In this document: positions 1 through 8,140 of the stretch, piece after piece
How positions within the stretch are numbered: the stretch's first letter is position 1
How the letters are laid out: every line of letters begins with the position of its first letter
DNA from: Hyphomicrobiaceae bacterium
GTDB taxonomy: Bacteria; Pseudomonadota; Alphaproteobacteria; Rhizobiales; Hyphomicrobiaceae
Length of the DNA: 53,676 nucleotides
Direction of reading: 5' to 3'
Assembly (NCBI GenBank): GCA_025359185.1
Contig: JANYHF010000042.1
Location: 1 to 53,676 of the forward strand
Program-made: the position numbers and the translations under genes
Notes under the pieces: model-generated
What the model was told of the DNA's origin: nothing
Databases searched by the model: none
Seen by the model: only the letters and a program-made list of their open reading frames with translations

Positions 1-141
1 CGCGCGCATCGGCAGCCATCCGATCAACCGGCTCAGAGAACTGCTGCCCTGGAACTGGTCGCCACCGGCGACGCAAAGCGTCGCCGCCTGAGCCGGCCTC
101 CGTCAAGCAAAATGAGCCGTAGTCTCGGACTCTCGCTTACG
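1..141 (+). mobile_element. Right end of an IS66-family insertion sequence (truncated by window edge)
   Basis: The segment holds the last codons of an IS66 transposase (2-91) and then a terminal sequence that, read from outside inward on the minus strand, begins GTAAGCGAGAGTCC, the type of end typical of IS66 elements. The outer boundary is therefore placed at 141; the next bases (gaggattt, 142-149) would be the 8-bp target duplication expected for IS66, but the other copy lies outside the window. The rest of the element is beyond the left edge. Confidence 0.7.
2..91 (+). CDS. IS66 family transposase, C-terminal fragment
   Basis: Only the last 29 codons and the TGA are present; the frame is open to the window edge. 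The peptide contains HPINRLRELLPWNW, which matches the conserved C-terminal tail of IS66 transposases (HPxNRIDELLPWNW type). The IS66 transposase is a DDE enzyme that moves the element. No catalytic residue lies in this fragment, so activity cannot be judged. It is followed 50 bases later by the IS end, the usual IS66 arrangement. Confidence 0.8.
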   Translation, partial: ARIGSHPINRLRELLPWNWSPPATQSVAA

Positions 142-414
142 AGGATTTGACATCCGGGAGCCAGTTGTCGCTATCCCAGCGAACACGCCCCAAGTCTTCA
201 GAGCTTGAATTTGCTGAAGTTTGTCTCGATGTCCGGCTCTACGGGATGTCAAATTGGCAGGCCGCAATTGCTCATGATGGAAAACGAGCCGGCCGTGCAA
301 TCTAGACCTGCCGGGCTCTGTCCGCTCAGAACCACCGAACGGCTGTTTTGCTTGGAAACCCTTTTGGCAAGTGTGCCACGGCAGCGCCAGTCGTGAGCGA
401 TCGCTGGGATCGCT
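142..414. other. No gene seen between IS66 end and tRNA-Gly
   Basis: About 270 bases between the IS end and the tRNA. Open frames here are short, overlap the tRNA or lack ribosome-binding sites, and resemble no known family. It is probably the flank into which the IS66 element inserted, near the 3' end of the tRNA gene. Confidence 0.5.
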
Positions 415-488
415 TGGAGCGGGCGAAGGGAATCGAACCCTCATCAACAGCTTGGGAAGCTGCCGCATTGCCACTATGCTACGCCCGC
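415..488 (-). tRNA. tRNA-Gly (anticodon CCC)
   Basis: The reverse complement folds into a full cloverleaf: acceptor stem GCGGGCG/CGCCCGC, D-arm GCAT/ATGC, anticodon stem GCAGC/GCTGT with loop TTCCCAA (anticodon CCC, reading GGG), T-arm GAGGG-TTCGATT-CCCTT, discriminator T and an encoded CCA at 415-417. It ends about 150 bases from acetoacetate decarboxylase and has the IS66 end on its 3' side. Confidence 0.95.
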
Positions 489-635
489 GATCCTAACGGC
501 AGGCTACACGAAATTTGAGTGGGCAACAACCGATTGTGAGCTGACAAATGTGAGCTGGCGTGGCGCTTTGCCTTATCGTTGAACATGTTGAACTTGGCTC
601 GGCTGCAATGTGAGCGTGCAAGCTGCTGCGCCTCT

Positions 636-1421
636 TCAGGCGGCAGGCTTGCGTTTGGGCGTGCCTGGCGGCACGGCGCTCGCCAGATAATCATGCAGTA
701 CACGGCCATAGGGCAGTGTGAGATCTGCCTTGAAGTGGCGGCCGCCAACCATTTTCACCACGGGCAAATCAGCTACTGGCGCGTTGACGTGCGGCACCAA
801 ATGCAGACGCGCCGGGCCGCCAAAACTGAATTTCACATCGATTCCGGTGAGATTATAGGCAACCAGCTGCGCGATTGCCGGTCCGCCGGTGACGTCCGGG
901 ATCAATTTCAGGTTGACCTGGGTCTTCTTCAAGGCCTCGTTGCGTTTGCTGGAATCGGTAATCAGATTTTGGTGTTTGTACGCCATTGTGCCCATGGCAA
1001 CGCGTTCGCCAGCATAATGCAGCGTGCCGGTCAGGGTATCCATGTGTACACTGAGCTGCGGCTCGCCCCAGCGTTTGGGGAAGCCCCAAATTTCGCGGCC
1101 GGCGCTGATCGGCGGCTCGTCGTTGAGAAACATCATGCACGTGTAGTTGACGGCTTCGCCTTGATAGGTGCACGGAATGACAACGCCACTTTCGTGATAG
1201 CTGCCAAAGCCGGTCGAATCCGGCATGTTGATCCACTCATAGAACACCTGATTGGAGCCGTCGGGTTCGAGAGGCTCGGGAACCATGTGCCGGATCGCGG
1301 CGGGGTCGCTCTCATAGACCACGACGAAATATTCCCGGTCAATGAAACGGTAGGGGCCGCGCGGATAGCTTGGATTGCCCGCCGGCATTGATGGCAAGGC
1401 GAGAATTTCATCGCGGGTCAT
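636..1421 (-). CDS. adc: Acetoacetate decarboxylase
   Basis: 261-residue protein of the acetoacetate decarboxylase family, which converts acetoacetate to acetone and CO2 through a Schiff base on a lysine. The active-site motif EIWGFPKR is present, with the presumed catalytic lysine at about residue 116. Arg29 and Glu77 sit near positions equivalent to the Arg29/Glu76 pair of the clostridial enzyme, so the core appears intact. The family also holds enzymes acting on other beta-keto acids, so the substrate is inferred. It lies 28 bases downstream of the rhomboid gene on the same strand, probably cotranscribed. An acetoacetate-CoA ligase is encoded elsewhere in the window. Confidence 0.85.
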   Translation of the reverse strand: MTRDEILALPSMPAGNPSYPRGPYRFIDREYFVVVYESDPAAIRHMVPEPLEPDGSNQVFYEWINMPDSTGFGSYHESGVVIPCTYQGEAVNYTCMMFLNDEPPISAGREIWGFPKRWGEPQLSVHMDTLTGTLHYAGERVAMGTMAYKHQNLITDSSKRNEALKKTQVNLKLIPDVTGGPAIAQLVAYNLTGIDVKFSFGGPARLHLVPHVNAPVADLPVVKMVGGRHFKADLTLPYGRVLHDYLASAVPPGTPKRKPAA

Positions 1422-1449
1422 GACGTCTCCGGGCGGTTGAGTGGGGGCA

Positions 1450-2037
1450 TCAGCGCTGGTTTTCGGATGCTTCCAAGCGCCAGAGCAGCAGCAAGATGAG
1501 GGCGCCTAGCATACCGCCAAGATGGGCGAAATGCGCGACCCCCGATTGCGTGCCGGTAATGCCGCTGAAAATCTCGATACCGCCGAACACCATGGCAAAC
1601 GTGCGCGCACGCATGGGAATGGGCGGAAACAGAGGGGTCACTGTGCGGTTGGGAAAGGTGAAGGCGAAGGCCAGAAGCAGGCCATAGATGCCGCCCGATG
1701 CCCCGACGGTGGGAAAAAACTGGCCGGTCGAATAAGTGACGGCTTGCTGTGTCAGGGCGCCGGCGATGGTGCTGATGAGCAGCAACGACACATATTTGCT
1801 TTGTCCCCAGGCCCGTTCGAGATCGCTTCCGAACATGTAGAGGCCAAGCATGTTGAATAACAAATGCTGCACGCCGCCATGCAGAAAAAAGTAGGTCACG
1901 AGCTGCCAGATATGAAAATAGGGTCCGAAGGGCCAGAGTGCGAACTGTTCCTGGATAGTTGCGCCGTAGGATTGCTGGGCCAAAAACGCCGCGACGCAGG
2001 CAATGATCAGGCCAAGGGTGATCGGGGGCAAATTCAA
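1450..2037 (-). CDS. Rhomboid family intramembrane serine protease
   Basis: 195-residue protein with six predicted membrane helices, the minimal bacterial rhomboid core. Rhomboids cut transmembrane substrates within the bilayer using a Ser-His dyad. The nucleophile motif GASGG places the serine at residue 114, and the histidine is in AHLGG at residue 172. The conserved FLHGGVQHLLFN helix (His53, His58) is also present. Substrate is unknown. The gene sits between imuB (120-base gap) and adc (28-base gap), all leftward. A functional link with the mutasome genes is not implied. Confidence 0.9.
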   Translation of the reverse strand: MNLPPITLGLIIACVAAFLAQQSYGATIQEQFALWPFGPYFHIWQLVTYFFLHGGVQHLLFNMLGLYMFGSDLERAWGQSKYVSLLLISTIAGALTQQAVTYSTGQFFPTVGASGGIYGLLLAFAFTFPNRTVTPLFPPIPMRARTFAMVFGGIEIFSGITGTQSGVAHFAHLGGMLGALILLLLWRLEASENQR

Positions 2038-2157
2038 GGGCGGCTCCGAAGTGTGTCAGTTGCACAGGGGGGCAGATGACGGCAACCATTCGGAGGACGA
2101 GAGCGGGGATGTCAAGAGTGCGATCGAGCCGGGATCGGCTGAACGTTGCTGCGCGAG

Positions 2158-3765
2158 TCATGCAAATAGCCCCTGCAGATACCAGGATGGTGTGCGGTTG
2201 CCGGTTTTCTCTGTGCTGCCATAAAGGCCATCGCGAAACACCCAGAAGCGCGCACCCATCTCGTCCTCGATGACATAATAGTCGCGTGGTCCCGAAGCCA
2301 TACCACCAGTCTCGCGCCACCATTCCGGGGCGATGCGCTCGGGTCCCTCGGCACGCACCACGCGGCGCAGGGTGCGGCGCCAGCGCAACGTCAAAGGCGG
2401 GCCTTCGGGAACTTCGGCGACCACGGTAACGGGCTCAGGCGAGGGCAGCAGGAGCGGCGGACGGGCATAGCCAGCGCTGCCGGGCTGCGGAAGTCCTGCT
2501 GCGCGAGGCGGTTCATGAGCGTGTGGCCCCGCCATCGCAGACACGCGGCATTCAGCGTGTTCGGGCAGCTGGCTGGCACAAGGTTTAAGCCGCAGCACGC
2601 ACTCGGGACCCAGGCGGCCAGCCAGGCTGTCGATCAGTGCACTCATTCCGTCGCCGTTCGTCGCACTACCGTCTGGGCCAACAGTGGCAAGCGCGTCCTG
2701 GACAGGTGACAGCGGTTCGCTGGTCCCGGCTGCCAACAGCATGAGGTCGATACCAAAGCGGGCATCGACGCCACCGAGCTTCTCGCGAAAGAGCCGCAGC
2801 ATATGCTCAGGCGAGCGGCTGGGCCGGTTGAGGCCGATACGTGCGCCGGTGCGCGTGCCGTCACTACGATACAGCGTGAGGGTGAGCCGGCGGGCACCCC
2901 GGCTGGCGCGAGCAAGCCCGGCGCAGAGATCAGCAGCAAGAGTGGCGAGTGCAGTTTCCAAGCCATCGCTGGCGATGATCGGTTCTGGAAATACCGCACG
3001 TACGGCATGGCCGGAAGGTGTTTTCAAGGGGCGCAATGGCTCTGGTTTCAGCCCGAGCGCCTGATCGAGCCGGAGCAGCACAGCCTCGGCAGTCTCGCGG
3101 GAGGGGAAGCGGCGTTTGAGGGTTGCGCGCGGCAGATTGCAGAGCTGGCCGATGGTTTTGAGACCAAGGCGGCGCAACAGGCGAACGGTAGTCAGGTCCA
3201 GCCGCAGCGCCTCGGCGGGCAGCGCCAATAGGGCGGTACGGGCCGTTCCAGGCGGTGCGATGCAAGCGCCGGGACCAGCAGGGGCCGGGCGTAGCGCGAA
3301 CCGCGCCAGCGCCGATGCGGCTCCCAGGCCGTCGGCCAAGCCAAACCGGGCAGTGAGGCCGAGTACCGCCAAGTGCCGGCCAAGATCTGCCAACAATCCA
3401 GCTTCTCCACCGAACAGGTGGGCCACTCCGGTGGTGTCTACCCAGAGACCATCAGCGCCGTCCGTGTTGAAGGCGGGGCCATAGCGCAGACACCAGCAGG
3501 CGAGGCGGCGCAAGGCCGCCGTGTCGTGCGCGGGCTCGGATGGCTGCGTGACCAGTGCCGGGCAGACGGCGCGGGCGTCGGCCAATCTCATGCCGGGCGA
3601 AACGCCAGCGCTCAGAGCGGCGGCCGTCACCGCGCTGATGACGAGCCGGCCACCCTGGCTGGTTACAAGCCCGAAGGGAAGCTCATCCGGTACCGCGCCC
3701 GGCTCCATGCGCCGCAAGCGCTCGAGCGGGAGATTGGGCAGCCAGACTGAAAGAATGCGACGCAT
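2158..3765 (-). CDS. imuB: ImuB, catalytically inactive Y-family DNA polymerase homologue
   Basis: 535 residues from the ATG at 3765, chosen because MRRILSVWLPNLPLERL is the conserved ImuB start; the frame extends 13 codons further upstream. ImuB belongs to the damage-inducible ImuA-ImuB-DnaE2 mutasome and is thought to tether DnaE2 to the sliding clamp. The places of the polymerase acidic residues read LSVWLP and GLWVD rather than the catalytic D-x-D and SIDE, as expected for this non-catalytic branch. The C-terminal segment (ERIAPEWWRE, RDYYVIEDE, WYLQGLFA) is also typical. Its start overlaps imuA by 83 bases. dnaE2 is not in this window. Confidence 0.9.
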   Translation of the reverse strand: MRRILSVWLPNLPLERLRRMEPGAVPDELPFGLVTSQGGRLVISAVTAAALSAGVSPGMRLADARAVCPALVTQPSEPAHDTAALRRLACWCLRYGPAFNTDGADGLWVDTTGVAHLFGGEAGLLADLGRHLAVLGLTARFGLADGLGAASALARFALRPAPAGPGACIAPPGTARTALLALPAEALRLDLTTVRLLRRLGLKTIGQLCNLPRATLKRRFPSRETAEAVLLRLDQALGLKPEPLRPLKTPSGHAVRAVFPEPIIASDGLETALATLAADLCAGLARASRGARRLTLTLYRSDGTRTGARIGLNRPSRSPEHMLRLFREKLGGVDARFGIDLMLLAAGTSEPLSPVQDALATVGPDGSATNGDGMSALIDSLAGRLGPECVLRLKPCASQLPEHAECRVSAMAGPHAHEPPRAAGLPQPGSAGYARPPLLLPSPEPVTVVAEVPEGPPLTLRWRRTLRRVVRAEGPERIAPEWWRETGGMASGPRDYYVIEDEMGARFWVFRDGLYGSTEKTGNRTPSWYLQGLFA

Positions 3766-4708
3766 CACACCACTCCAACATCCAGGATAGATCACTTGGG
3801 CCATGCCGGCTGCGCTCGAGCGTCAGCGCGCAACGCCATGCACCGGGAGCACCGGCATCGAGAGGATGCTGCGCGCTGGCAAGCCCGCCAACGCGCCAGC
3901 GGGTGTGGGCCGCCGCAAGCCCCTCGCTGTTGGGATCGGTAAGCAGCAGACACGGTGTGGCACCGGCATCGGCCGCCAGCACCAGTCGGCGTGCTGGCAG
4001 CAAGCCGATGCTATTCGCTTTACCGTCCAGCAGGCCAATCACGCTGCCAAGCGTGCGTGACCGTAAACCCTCTTCCAGGGCCCAGAGCGCATCAGCGGCG
4101 CGGGGTGCCGAAACGATAATGAGCTGATTGGGGTTAAGCCCAAGCGCCCTTAATCCGGGACCGTAGGGCAGGCCATGCTCACGGCTGGCCCGGCCGCCGA
4201 GGACGAGCAGTAGTGGACGCTGTGCGCTGGTCCGGCGGCCTGCAAGGGCAAAGGTCAGCGCAAGAGCAGCCCCCGAGTCCCGCGGCGCGCGCGGTTTGAA
4301 TTCGTGCAGGCCACGTATACTCAAGCTGCCGCCCGGCAATCGCTCACTGATGCTTGCAATGCCAAAAGTGAAAGGATCGTCAGATTGCTTTACGCCAGAG
4401 GGGCTGAGGCCAGAACAAGACAAAGGACAGACGGAGCGCAGTACCGCCATGCTGGCTGCAGCGGGGGGCTGCGTTGGGTCCAGCATGGGCAGTGGTCCGG
4501 AGGCAGGACGCGCAACAATACATGCAATCCGGTTCCGCAATTCCAGGATGAGGGCGTCCCGCGGCGCCACTCCGTCTGTCTGAGCAAGTTTTGACGCGAT
4601 CTGAGAAAAAAGAACCTCGCGCGGTTGGGCCGGCACCTTTCCCCTGCCTGGGGCGGCAGGGGAAAGGGCCATTGGGCGCTGCGCCGTATATGCTGCGGCC
4701 TTGTCCAC
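3683..4708 (-). CDS. imuA: ImuA, RecA/SulA-like mutasome accessory protein
   Basis: 341 residues from a GTG at 4708 with an AAAGAG stretch about 10 bases upstream; an internal ATG 12 codons later is an alternative. ImuA proteins carry a degenerate RecA-like fold and work with ImuB and DnaE2 in SOS mutagenesis. Visible family features are an N-terminal LRNRI helix, the SISERLPGGSL and GLHEF segments near the start of the core, and LLLVLGGRASREHG. It is longer than usual family members because of an N-terminal extension of roughly 50 residues. A promoter and a LexA box lie upstream. Confidence 0.85.
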   Translation of the reverse strand: MDKAAAYTAQRPMALSPAAPGRGKVPAQPREVLFSQIASKLAQTDGVAPRDALILELRNRIACIVARPASGPLPMLDPTQPPAAASMAVLRSVCPLSCSGLSPSGVKQSDDPFTFGIASISERLPGGSLSIRGLHEFKPRAPRDSGAALALTFALAGRRTSAQRPLLLVLGGRASREHGLPYGPGLRALGLNPNQLIIVSAPRAADALWALEEGLRSRTLGSVIGLLDGKANSIGLLPARRLVLAADAGATPCLLLTDPNSEGLAAAHTRWRVGGLASAQHPLDAGAPGAWRCALTLERSRHGPSDLSWMLEWCDASHSFSLAAQSPARALAAHGAGRGTG

Positions 4709-4834
4709 GAAAACGCTCTTTCAACAGGTTGCGAGGGCTGCAAACTCTTGAACGCAACACAACGTCCTACGCATACTCACGCTACGATCACTGGCTTGGG
4801 CGGGGCCTTTGCCGTCGCCGTGTTCAATGTTTGT

Positions 4835-4863
4835 TCTATATTACGGCCAAGAACATCCGTCAA
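4835..4863 (-). promoter_or_regulatory. Sigma70-type promoter for imuA-imuB
   Basis: On the minus strand TTGACG (4858-4863) and TATAGA (4835-4840) are separated by exactly 17 bases. Transcription would begin near 4828, leaving a leader of about 120 bases before the imuA GTG. The LexA box starts 9 bases upstream of the -35 hexamer. Confidence 0.6.
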
Positions 4864-4871
4864 CAAAAAAA

Positions 4872-4886
4872 GAACATAGACAGAAC
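4872..4886. promoter_or_regulatory. LexA (SOS) box, alphaproteobacterial type
   Basis: GAACATAGACAGAAC is a perfect GAAC-N7-GAAC, the direct-repeat operator bound by LexA in alphaproteobacteria. It lies next to the -35 element of the promoter reading into imuA, so the imuAB operon is predicted to be DNA-damage inducible. No coding gene starts close by on the right; the L,D-transpeptidase gene begins 270 bases away. Confidence 0.75.
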
Positions 4887-5153
4887 ATTATAAATTGTGC
4901 TATCGTCATGCCGTGCACAAAAAAAGCGTTGCCTTCCAGCCACAACAGGCGGAATTTGCAAACAAAAGCGGGTACATAGGAGACGTTTACTCTAGCAGCG
5001 CTTGCCAAGCGGCCTTCTTGCGACCACAATTGTCTTTCGGTGAGGAATAAGACACGTAGTTCGGCGCATGTAGTATGGCTGTGCTCTTTCGGATATTTGC
5101 CAAGATGGTTTTGGTCAGCTCGTTCGGTAAGATAGTAAGATAGGATGCGTCAC

Positions 5154-5735
5154 ATGCTGTACTTCATCCGGCAAGCGGTCTGGACCGTCCTCCCGGCAGT
5201 TCTGGCTGCGTTTTTTGCCGTTTTTGCTCTCGAAGCGGGTCCCGCCCAGGCTGGTCCTGAAATCGTGAGTTTCGACCGGGATTATCCCCTTGGCGCCATC
5301 GTTGTCGTCAATCGCGAGCGGCGGCTTTATTACGTCATCGGCAAAGGCCGCGCCGTTCGCTACCCGGTGGCTGTTGGCACGCCTGACAATCAATGGTCCG
5401 GTCAATCCTTTGTGGTTGCCAAGGCTGTTAATCCGACTTGGACGCCGCCCTGGAATCCTGGTCACACCATGCCAGGCGGAGCCGGTAATCCACTGGGAGT
5501 GCGTGCTCTGTACCTCGGTTGGACAAATTACCGGATACATGGCACCAATGCACCCGGATCGATTGGTTCGCCAGCGTCGCACGGCTGCATCCGTATGTTC
5601 AATGCGGATGTGACGGACCTCTATAGCCGCGTGCATTTGGGCGCTCCGGTCTACGTGGTCAATTTGCTGCCCGCAGCCACACAGGCGAAATTGGCACCAC
5701 CACCCGCACCAGTGGGCAAAGCCGCAGCGCTGTGA
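5154..5735 (+). CDS. L,D-transpeptidase (YkuD domain), exported
   Basis: 193 residues from the ATG at 5154, which has AAGATAGG nine bases upstream; an ATG three codons earlier touches that site. L,D-transpeptidases cross-link peptidoglycan or attach proteins to it in the periplasm using a cysteine. An N-terminal hydrophobic signal (about residues 5-30, ending near AQAG) is followed by the YkuD domain, with RIHGTN and the catalytic SHGCIRM near residues 145-152. It is followed 205 bases later by a related transpeptidase, so the two are tandem paralogues. Confidence 0.9.
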   Translation: MLYFIRQAVWTVLPAVLAAFFAVFALEAGPAQAGPEIVSFDRDYPLGAIVVVNRERRLYYVIGKGRAVRYPVAVGTPDNQWSGQSFVVAKAVNPTWTPPWNPGHTMPGGAGNPLGVRALYLGWTNYRIHGTNAPGSIGSPASHGCIRMFNADVTDLYSRVHLGAPVYVVNLLPAATQAKLAPPPAPVGKAAAL

Positions 5736-5939
5736 CTGTCCTGCATCGCATCAGAACGACTGTTGACTGCAGCGGGGTCGCCGCTTGACCAATGGCACGC
5801 TAGGCACTTACGGTTGATTGGCGAAGTTGTCATTGCTCGGCGTTACCCAGGAGTGAATGGAGTCTGCAGAAGCCAAGCAAGACCAGCGCCAGACGCTGGC
5901 GGCGTTGAGACAGCATGAGAGCATAGAAGGAGCATGAAC

Positions 5940-6602
5940 ATGACGCAGCCAATGACAACTGGCCTTGGCGGGCTGGCGGCACTCGTGTTAGTCGTAAGTT
6001 TCGCCGCAAATAGTCCGTTCGCAGATGCCGCCTCGCATAAAAGGCGGATGGCCAAGCCTGTGGATCCAGCAGCCACAGATTCGACCGGCAGCCTGAGCCA
6101 GGGCAGCGTGGCGTTTGATTTGTTCAACGACGGTGATATGTCGGCAGGCGCTGTGTCGATGTCCTTCAGCCCGAAGTACAATCCCGGCGAGATCGTCGTT
6201 TCGTTTAGCGACCGCAGGCTTTATTATGTCGACGGCAAAGGCCACGCACTCGCCTATCCGATCGCAGTCCCGCGCGAAGATGCCCGTTGGGCCGGTGTCA
6301 CGTCGATCTCGGACAAGCGCATCAATCCGGCCTGGACGCCGACGCCGCATATGCTGGCCAAGAATCCGAACCTGCCGTCCTTCGTGCCGGGCGGACATCC
6401 CATGAACCCGCTGGGCGTGCGCGCCATGTATCTGTCTGGCGGCGAATACCGCATTCACGGCACCGACGCGCCTTGGACCATCGGCACGGCGGCATCTAGC
6501 GGTTGCATCCGGATGTTCAATGCCGATGCCATCGATCTCTATGGCAGGGCCAAGGTGGGAGCTCGCGTTACCGTCACGTGGGACAGGTTGACCGCGGGCT
6601 GA
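5940..6602 (+). CDS. L,D-transpeptidase (YkuD domain), exported
   Basis: 220 residues from the ATG at 5940, where AAGGAG lies seven bases upstream; an ATG at 5934 is too close to that site. An N-terminal signal segment (GLAALVLVVSFAANSPFADA) leads into a low-complexity stretch and a YkuD domain. The active-site motif reads SSGCIRM instead of the SHGCIRM of the upstream paralogue; the nucleophilic cysteine is kept and Ser for His is common in Hyphomicrobiales. It would act on peptidoglycan in the periplasm. The shared phrases RRLYYV, NPLGVRA, RIHGT and MFNAD indicate duplication of a common ancestor. Confidence 0.9.
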   Translation: MTQPMTTGLGGLAALVLVVSFAANSPFADAASHKRRMAKPVDPAATDSTGSLSQGSVAFDLFNDGDMSAGAVSMSFSPKYNPGEIVVSFSDRRLYYVDGKGHALAYPIAVPREDARWAGVTSISDKRINPAWTPTPHMLAKNPNLPSFVPGGHPMNPLGVRAMYLSGGEYRIHGTDAPWTIGTAASSGCIRMFNADAIDLYGRAKVGARVTVTWDRLTAG

Positions 6603-6909
6603 CAGGGTGCCGCTGTCCAACAGCAATTTTTGCGGGATGGTGGCTTACTGCTCAATGCTCGGTGCAGGTGGCTGTGTGCCCGAACAGATGATGCGGCCAG
6701 TCCAAATCCGAGGACATGACGGCGGCTCTTTCCTCTGATCCATGTTCCTCCTCTCCATCGGAACGGTCCGATAACAATGGGGCAGGGCCGATACGGCCGC
6801 TCCACCGGCTTGTTAAGACATTTGCGCTAATTTCAAACCTCACGGACTGGCACTGCGACCAACCTTGCGGGCGGCAAAGGCAGCATCGCCAGCCCGTCGA
6901 GGTGATGTC
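6603..6909. other. Intergenic region, no gene seen
   Basis: About 300 bases between the second L,D-transpeptidase and the patatin-like gene. Open frames are fragments without homology. A GAGG stretch at its right end serves as ribosome-binding site for the patatin-like gene. No clear terminator or promoter hexamers stand out. Confidence 0.4.
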
Positions 6910-7866
6910 ATGCGGCTCGAAGGTCATCCAGAAGCGCTCACCCGTCTGTTCGAGAACGAACAGGCGATCCGCGCTGGCGATCGCACACCGCACAAAATTC
7001 TCCTGATCGGCACCGGCGGCGGCATGAGTTGCATTCGAGCGGCGGCCTATCTGGCGGCCTGGCGCGACTGCGGACTTGAGCACGCCGTCGATCACGCCAT
7101 CACGGTGTCGGGCAGCGGCGGCGGCGTCGGCGCCTATCTCTCCGGTCTGCCGCACCGCGCCGTGCGCATTTTCGAAACACTGGCAGCGACTGGCTTCATT
7201 TCCAGCGGCGCCTATGGCGGGCAATCGATGCAACTTGCCAAACTCGGCGAGGCTCTGCGCGGCGCCCATAGCCCGATCGCGTTTGATCAGAAAAAGATCC
7301 GTGCCCATCGGACCACTTGGCATGTGGTGGCGACGCGCCTCACGGGCCAGAGTGTGCTCATCGATGCCAAGCTCGCCGTGCCCGATGCAGCGCAGGCCGT
7401 GATGGCGTCGAGCGCATTTCCATGCCTGACGTCGCCAGTGCCGCTTGGCTTTGGCGCGGCGCGTGAGGATTTTGTTGATGGCGCCTGTGGGATGCCTATG
7501 CCGATTTCAGCCGGTATAAAGACATTCCGTCCAGATACTGTCATTGTACTGGAAAGCCGCCCGCACCCTAAGTTCCTGCCCTGGTTCGAACGCCATCTCT
7601 GGCCACTGCTGGCTCCCGTGCTGATGCGCTCAATGCCGGTTGGCCTGCGCACGAGCGTTGCCGCCATGGACACCATGTTTGCCCATGAAAGCGCGCGGCT
7701 GGCCCGCCTCAAGCGCATCAAATGGTGCCGAGTCACGCCAGGGGACGACAGCATCTCGATCGGTCCGCTGACTACGGACGGACGGCTGCTGCGCAAAGCC
7801 GCCGATGAAGCGTCGCGCTTCATGCGGGGCGCGTTGCGGGAGGCGGCGCCAGCGGGGGTTGTTTAG
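6910..7866 (+). CDS. Patatin-like phospholipase family protein
   Basis: 318 residues from the ATG at 6910 (GAGG eight bases upstream); a start 15 codons earlier is possible. Patatin-like proteins are Ser-Asp lipid acyl hydrolases. The glycine-rich oxyanion loop GTGGGMSCIRAAAYLAAW lies near residues 37-54. The nucleophile elbow reads VSGSGGGVGAYL and the Asp motif is DGA (VDGACGMPMP). The usual G-x-S-x-G is altered to S-G-S-G-G, so one glycine is replaced; hydrolase activity is therefore uncertain. No signal peptide is apparent. It stands alone between the transpeptidases and tRNA-Val. Confidence 0.75.
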   Translation: MRLEGHPEALTRLFENEQAIRAGDRTPHKILLIGTGGGMSCIRAAAYLAAWRDCGLEHAVDHAITVSGSGGGVGAYLSGLPHRAVRIFETLAATGFISSGAYGGQSMQLAKLGEALRGAHSPIAFDQKKIRAHRTTWHVVATRLTGQSVLIDAKLAVPDAAQAVMASSAFPCLTSPVPLGFGAAREDFVDGACGMPMPISAGIKTFRPDTVIVLESRPHPKFLPWFERHLWPLLAPVLMRSMPVGLRTSVAAMDTMFAHESARLARLKRIKWCRVTPGDDSISIGPLTTDGRLLRKAADEASRFMRGALREAAPAGVV

Positions 7867-7873
7867 TAGGGTA

Positions 7874-7902
7874 GAGGGCTGGCTTACCGGGCCGAAGCCC
7901 TC
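7874..7902 (+). terminator. Possible terminator after the patatin-like gene
   Basis: GAGGGCT and AGCCCTC form a perfect 7-bp stem around a 15-base loop, starting eight bases after the stop codon. No T-run follows, so it is at best a weak or Rho-assisted terminator. Confidence 0.35.
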
Positions 7903-7964
7903 ACCACGCATGACAGCCAGCTACCCGAAGGGCCGTCACCATGCGCACCAAAAAATGTAAAGGC

Positions 7965-8039
7965 TGGTGGGCGATGCAGGGATCGAACCTGCGACCCCAC
8001 CCGTGTGAAGGGTGTGCTCTACCGCTGAGCTAATCGCCC
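7965..8039 (-). tRNA. tRNA-Val (anticodon CAC)
   Basis: The reverse complement gives a complete cloverleaf: acceptor GGGCGAT/ATCGCCC, D-arm GCTC...GAGC, anticodon stem CACCC/GGGTG with loop TTCACAC (anticodon CAC, reading GTG), T-arm GCAGG-TTCGATC-CCTGC, discriminator A and encoded CCA at 7965-7967. It lies 101 bases downstream of the glutamine amidotransferase gene on the same strand. Confidence 0.95.
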
Positions 8040-8140
8040 CAGCCTTCGATGAGACGGGCCTTCGACAAGCCCGACTACCTGAGCCTTCAGTTAGGTGGGC
8101 GGCCAACGGCTGTCAAGTCTGCCCCAAATCATTGAGTCGC

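Noticed and set aside
579-1391. Long rightward open frame opposite acetoacetate decarboxylase
   Set aside because: It is the mirror of a well-supported gene in GC-rich DNA, with no recognisable motif.
4908-4979. 23-codon frame to the right of the LexA box
   Set aside because: No ribosome-binding site and no similarity; the box is better explained by imuA.
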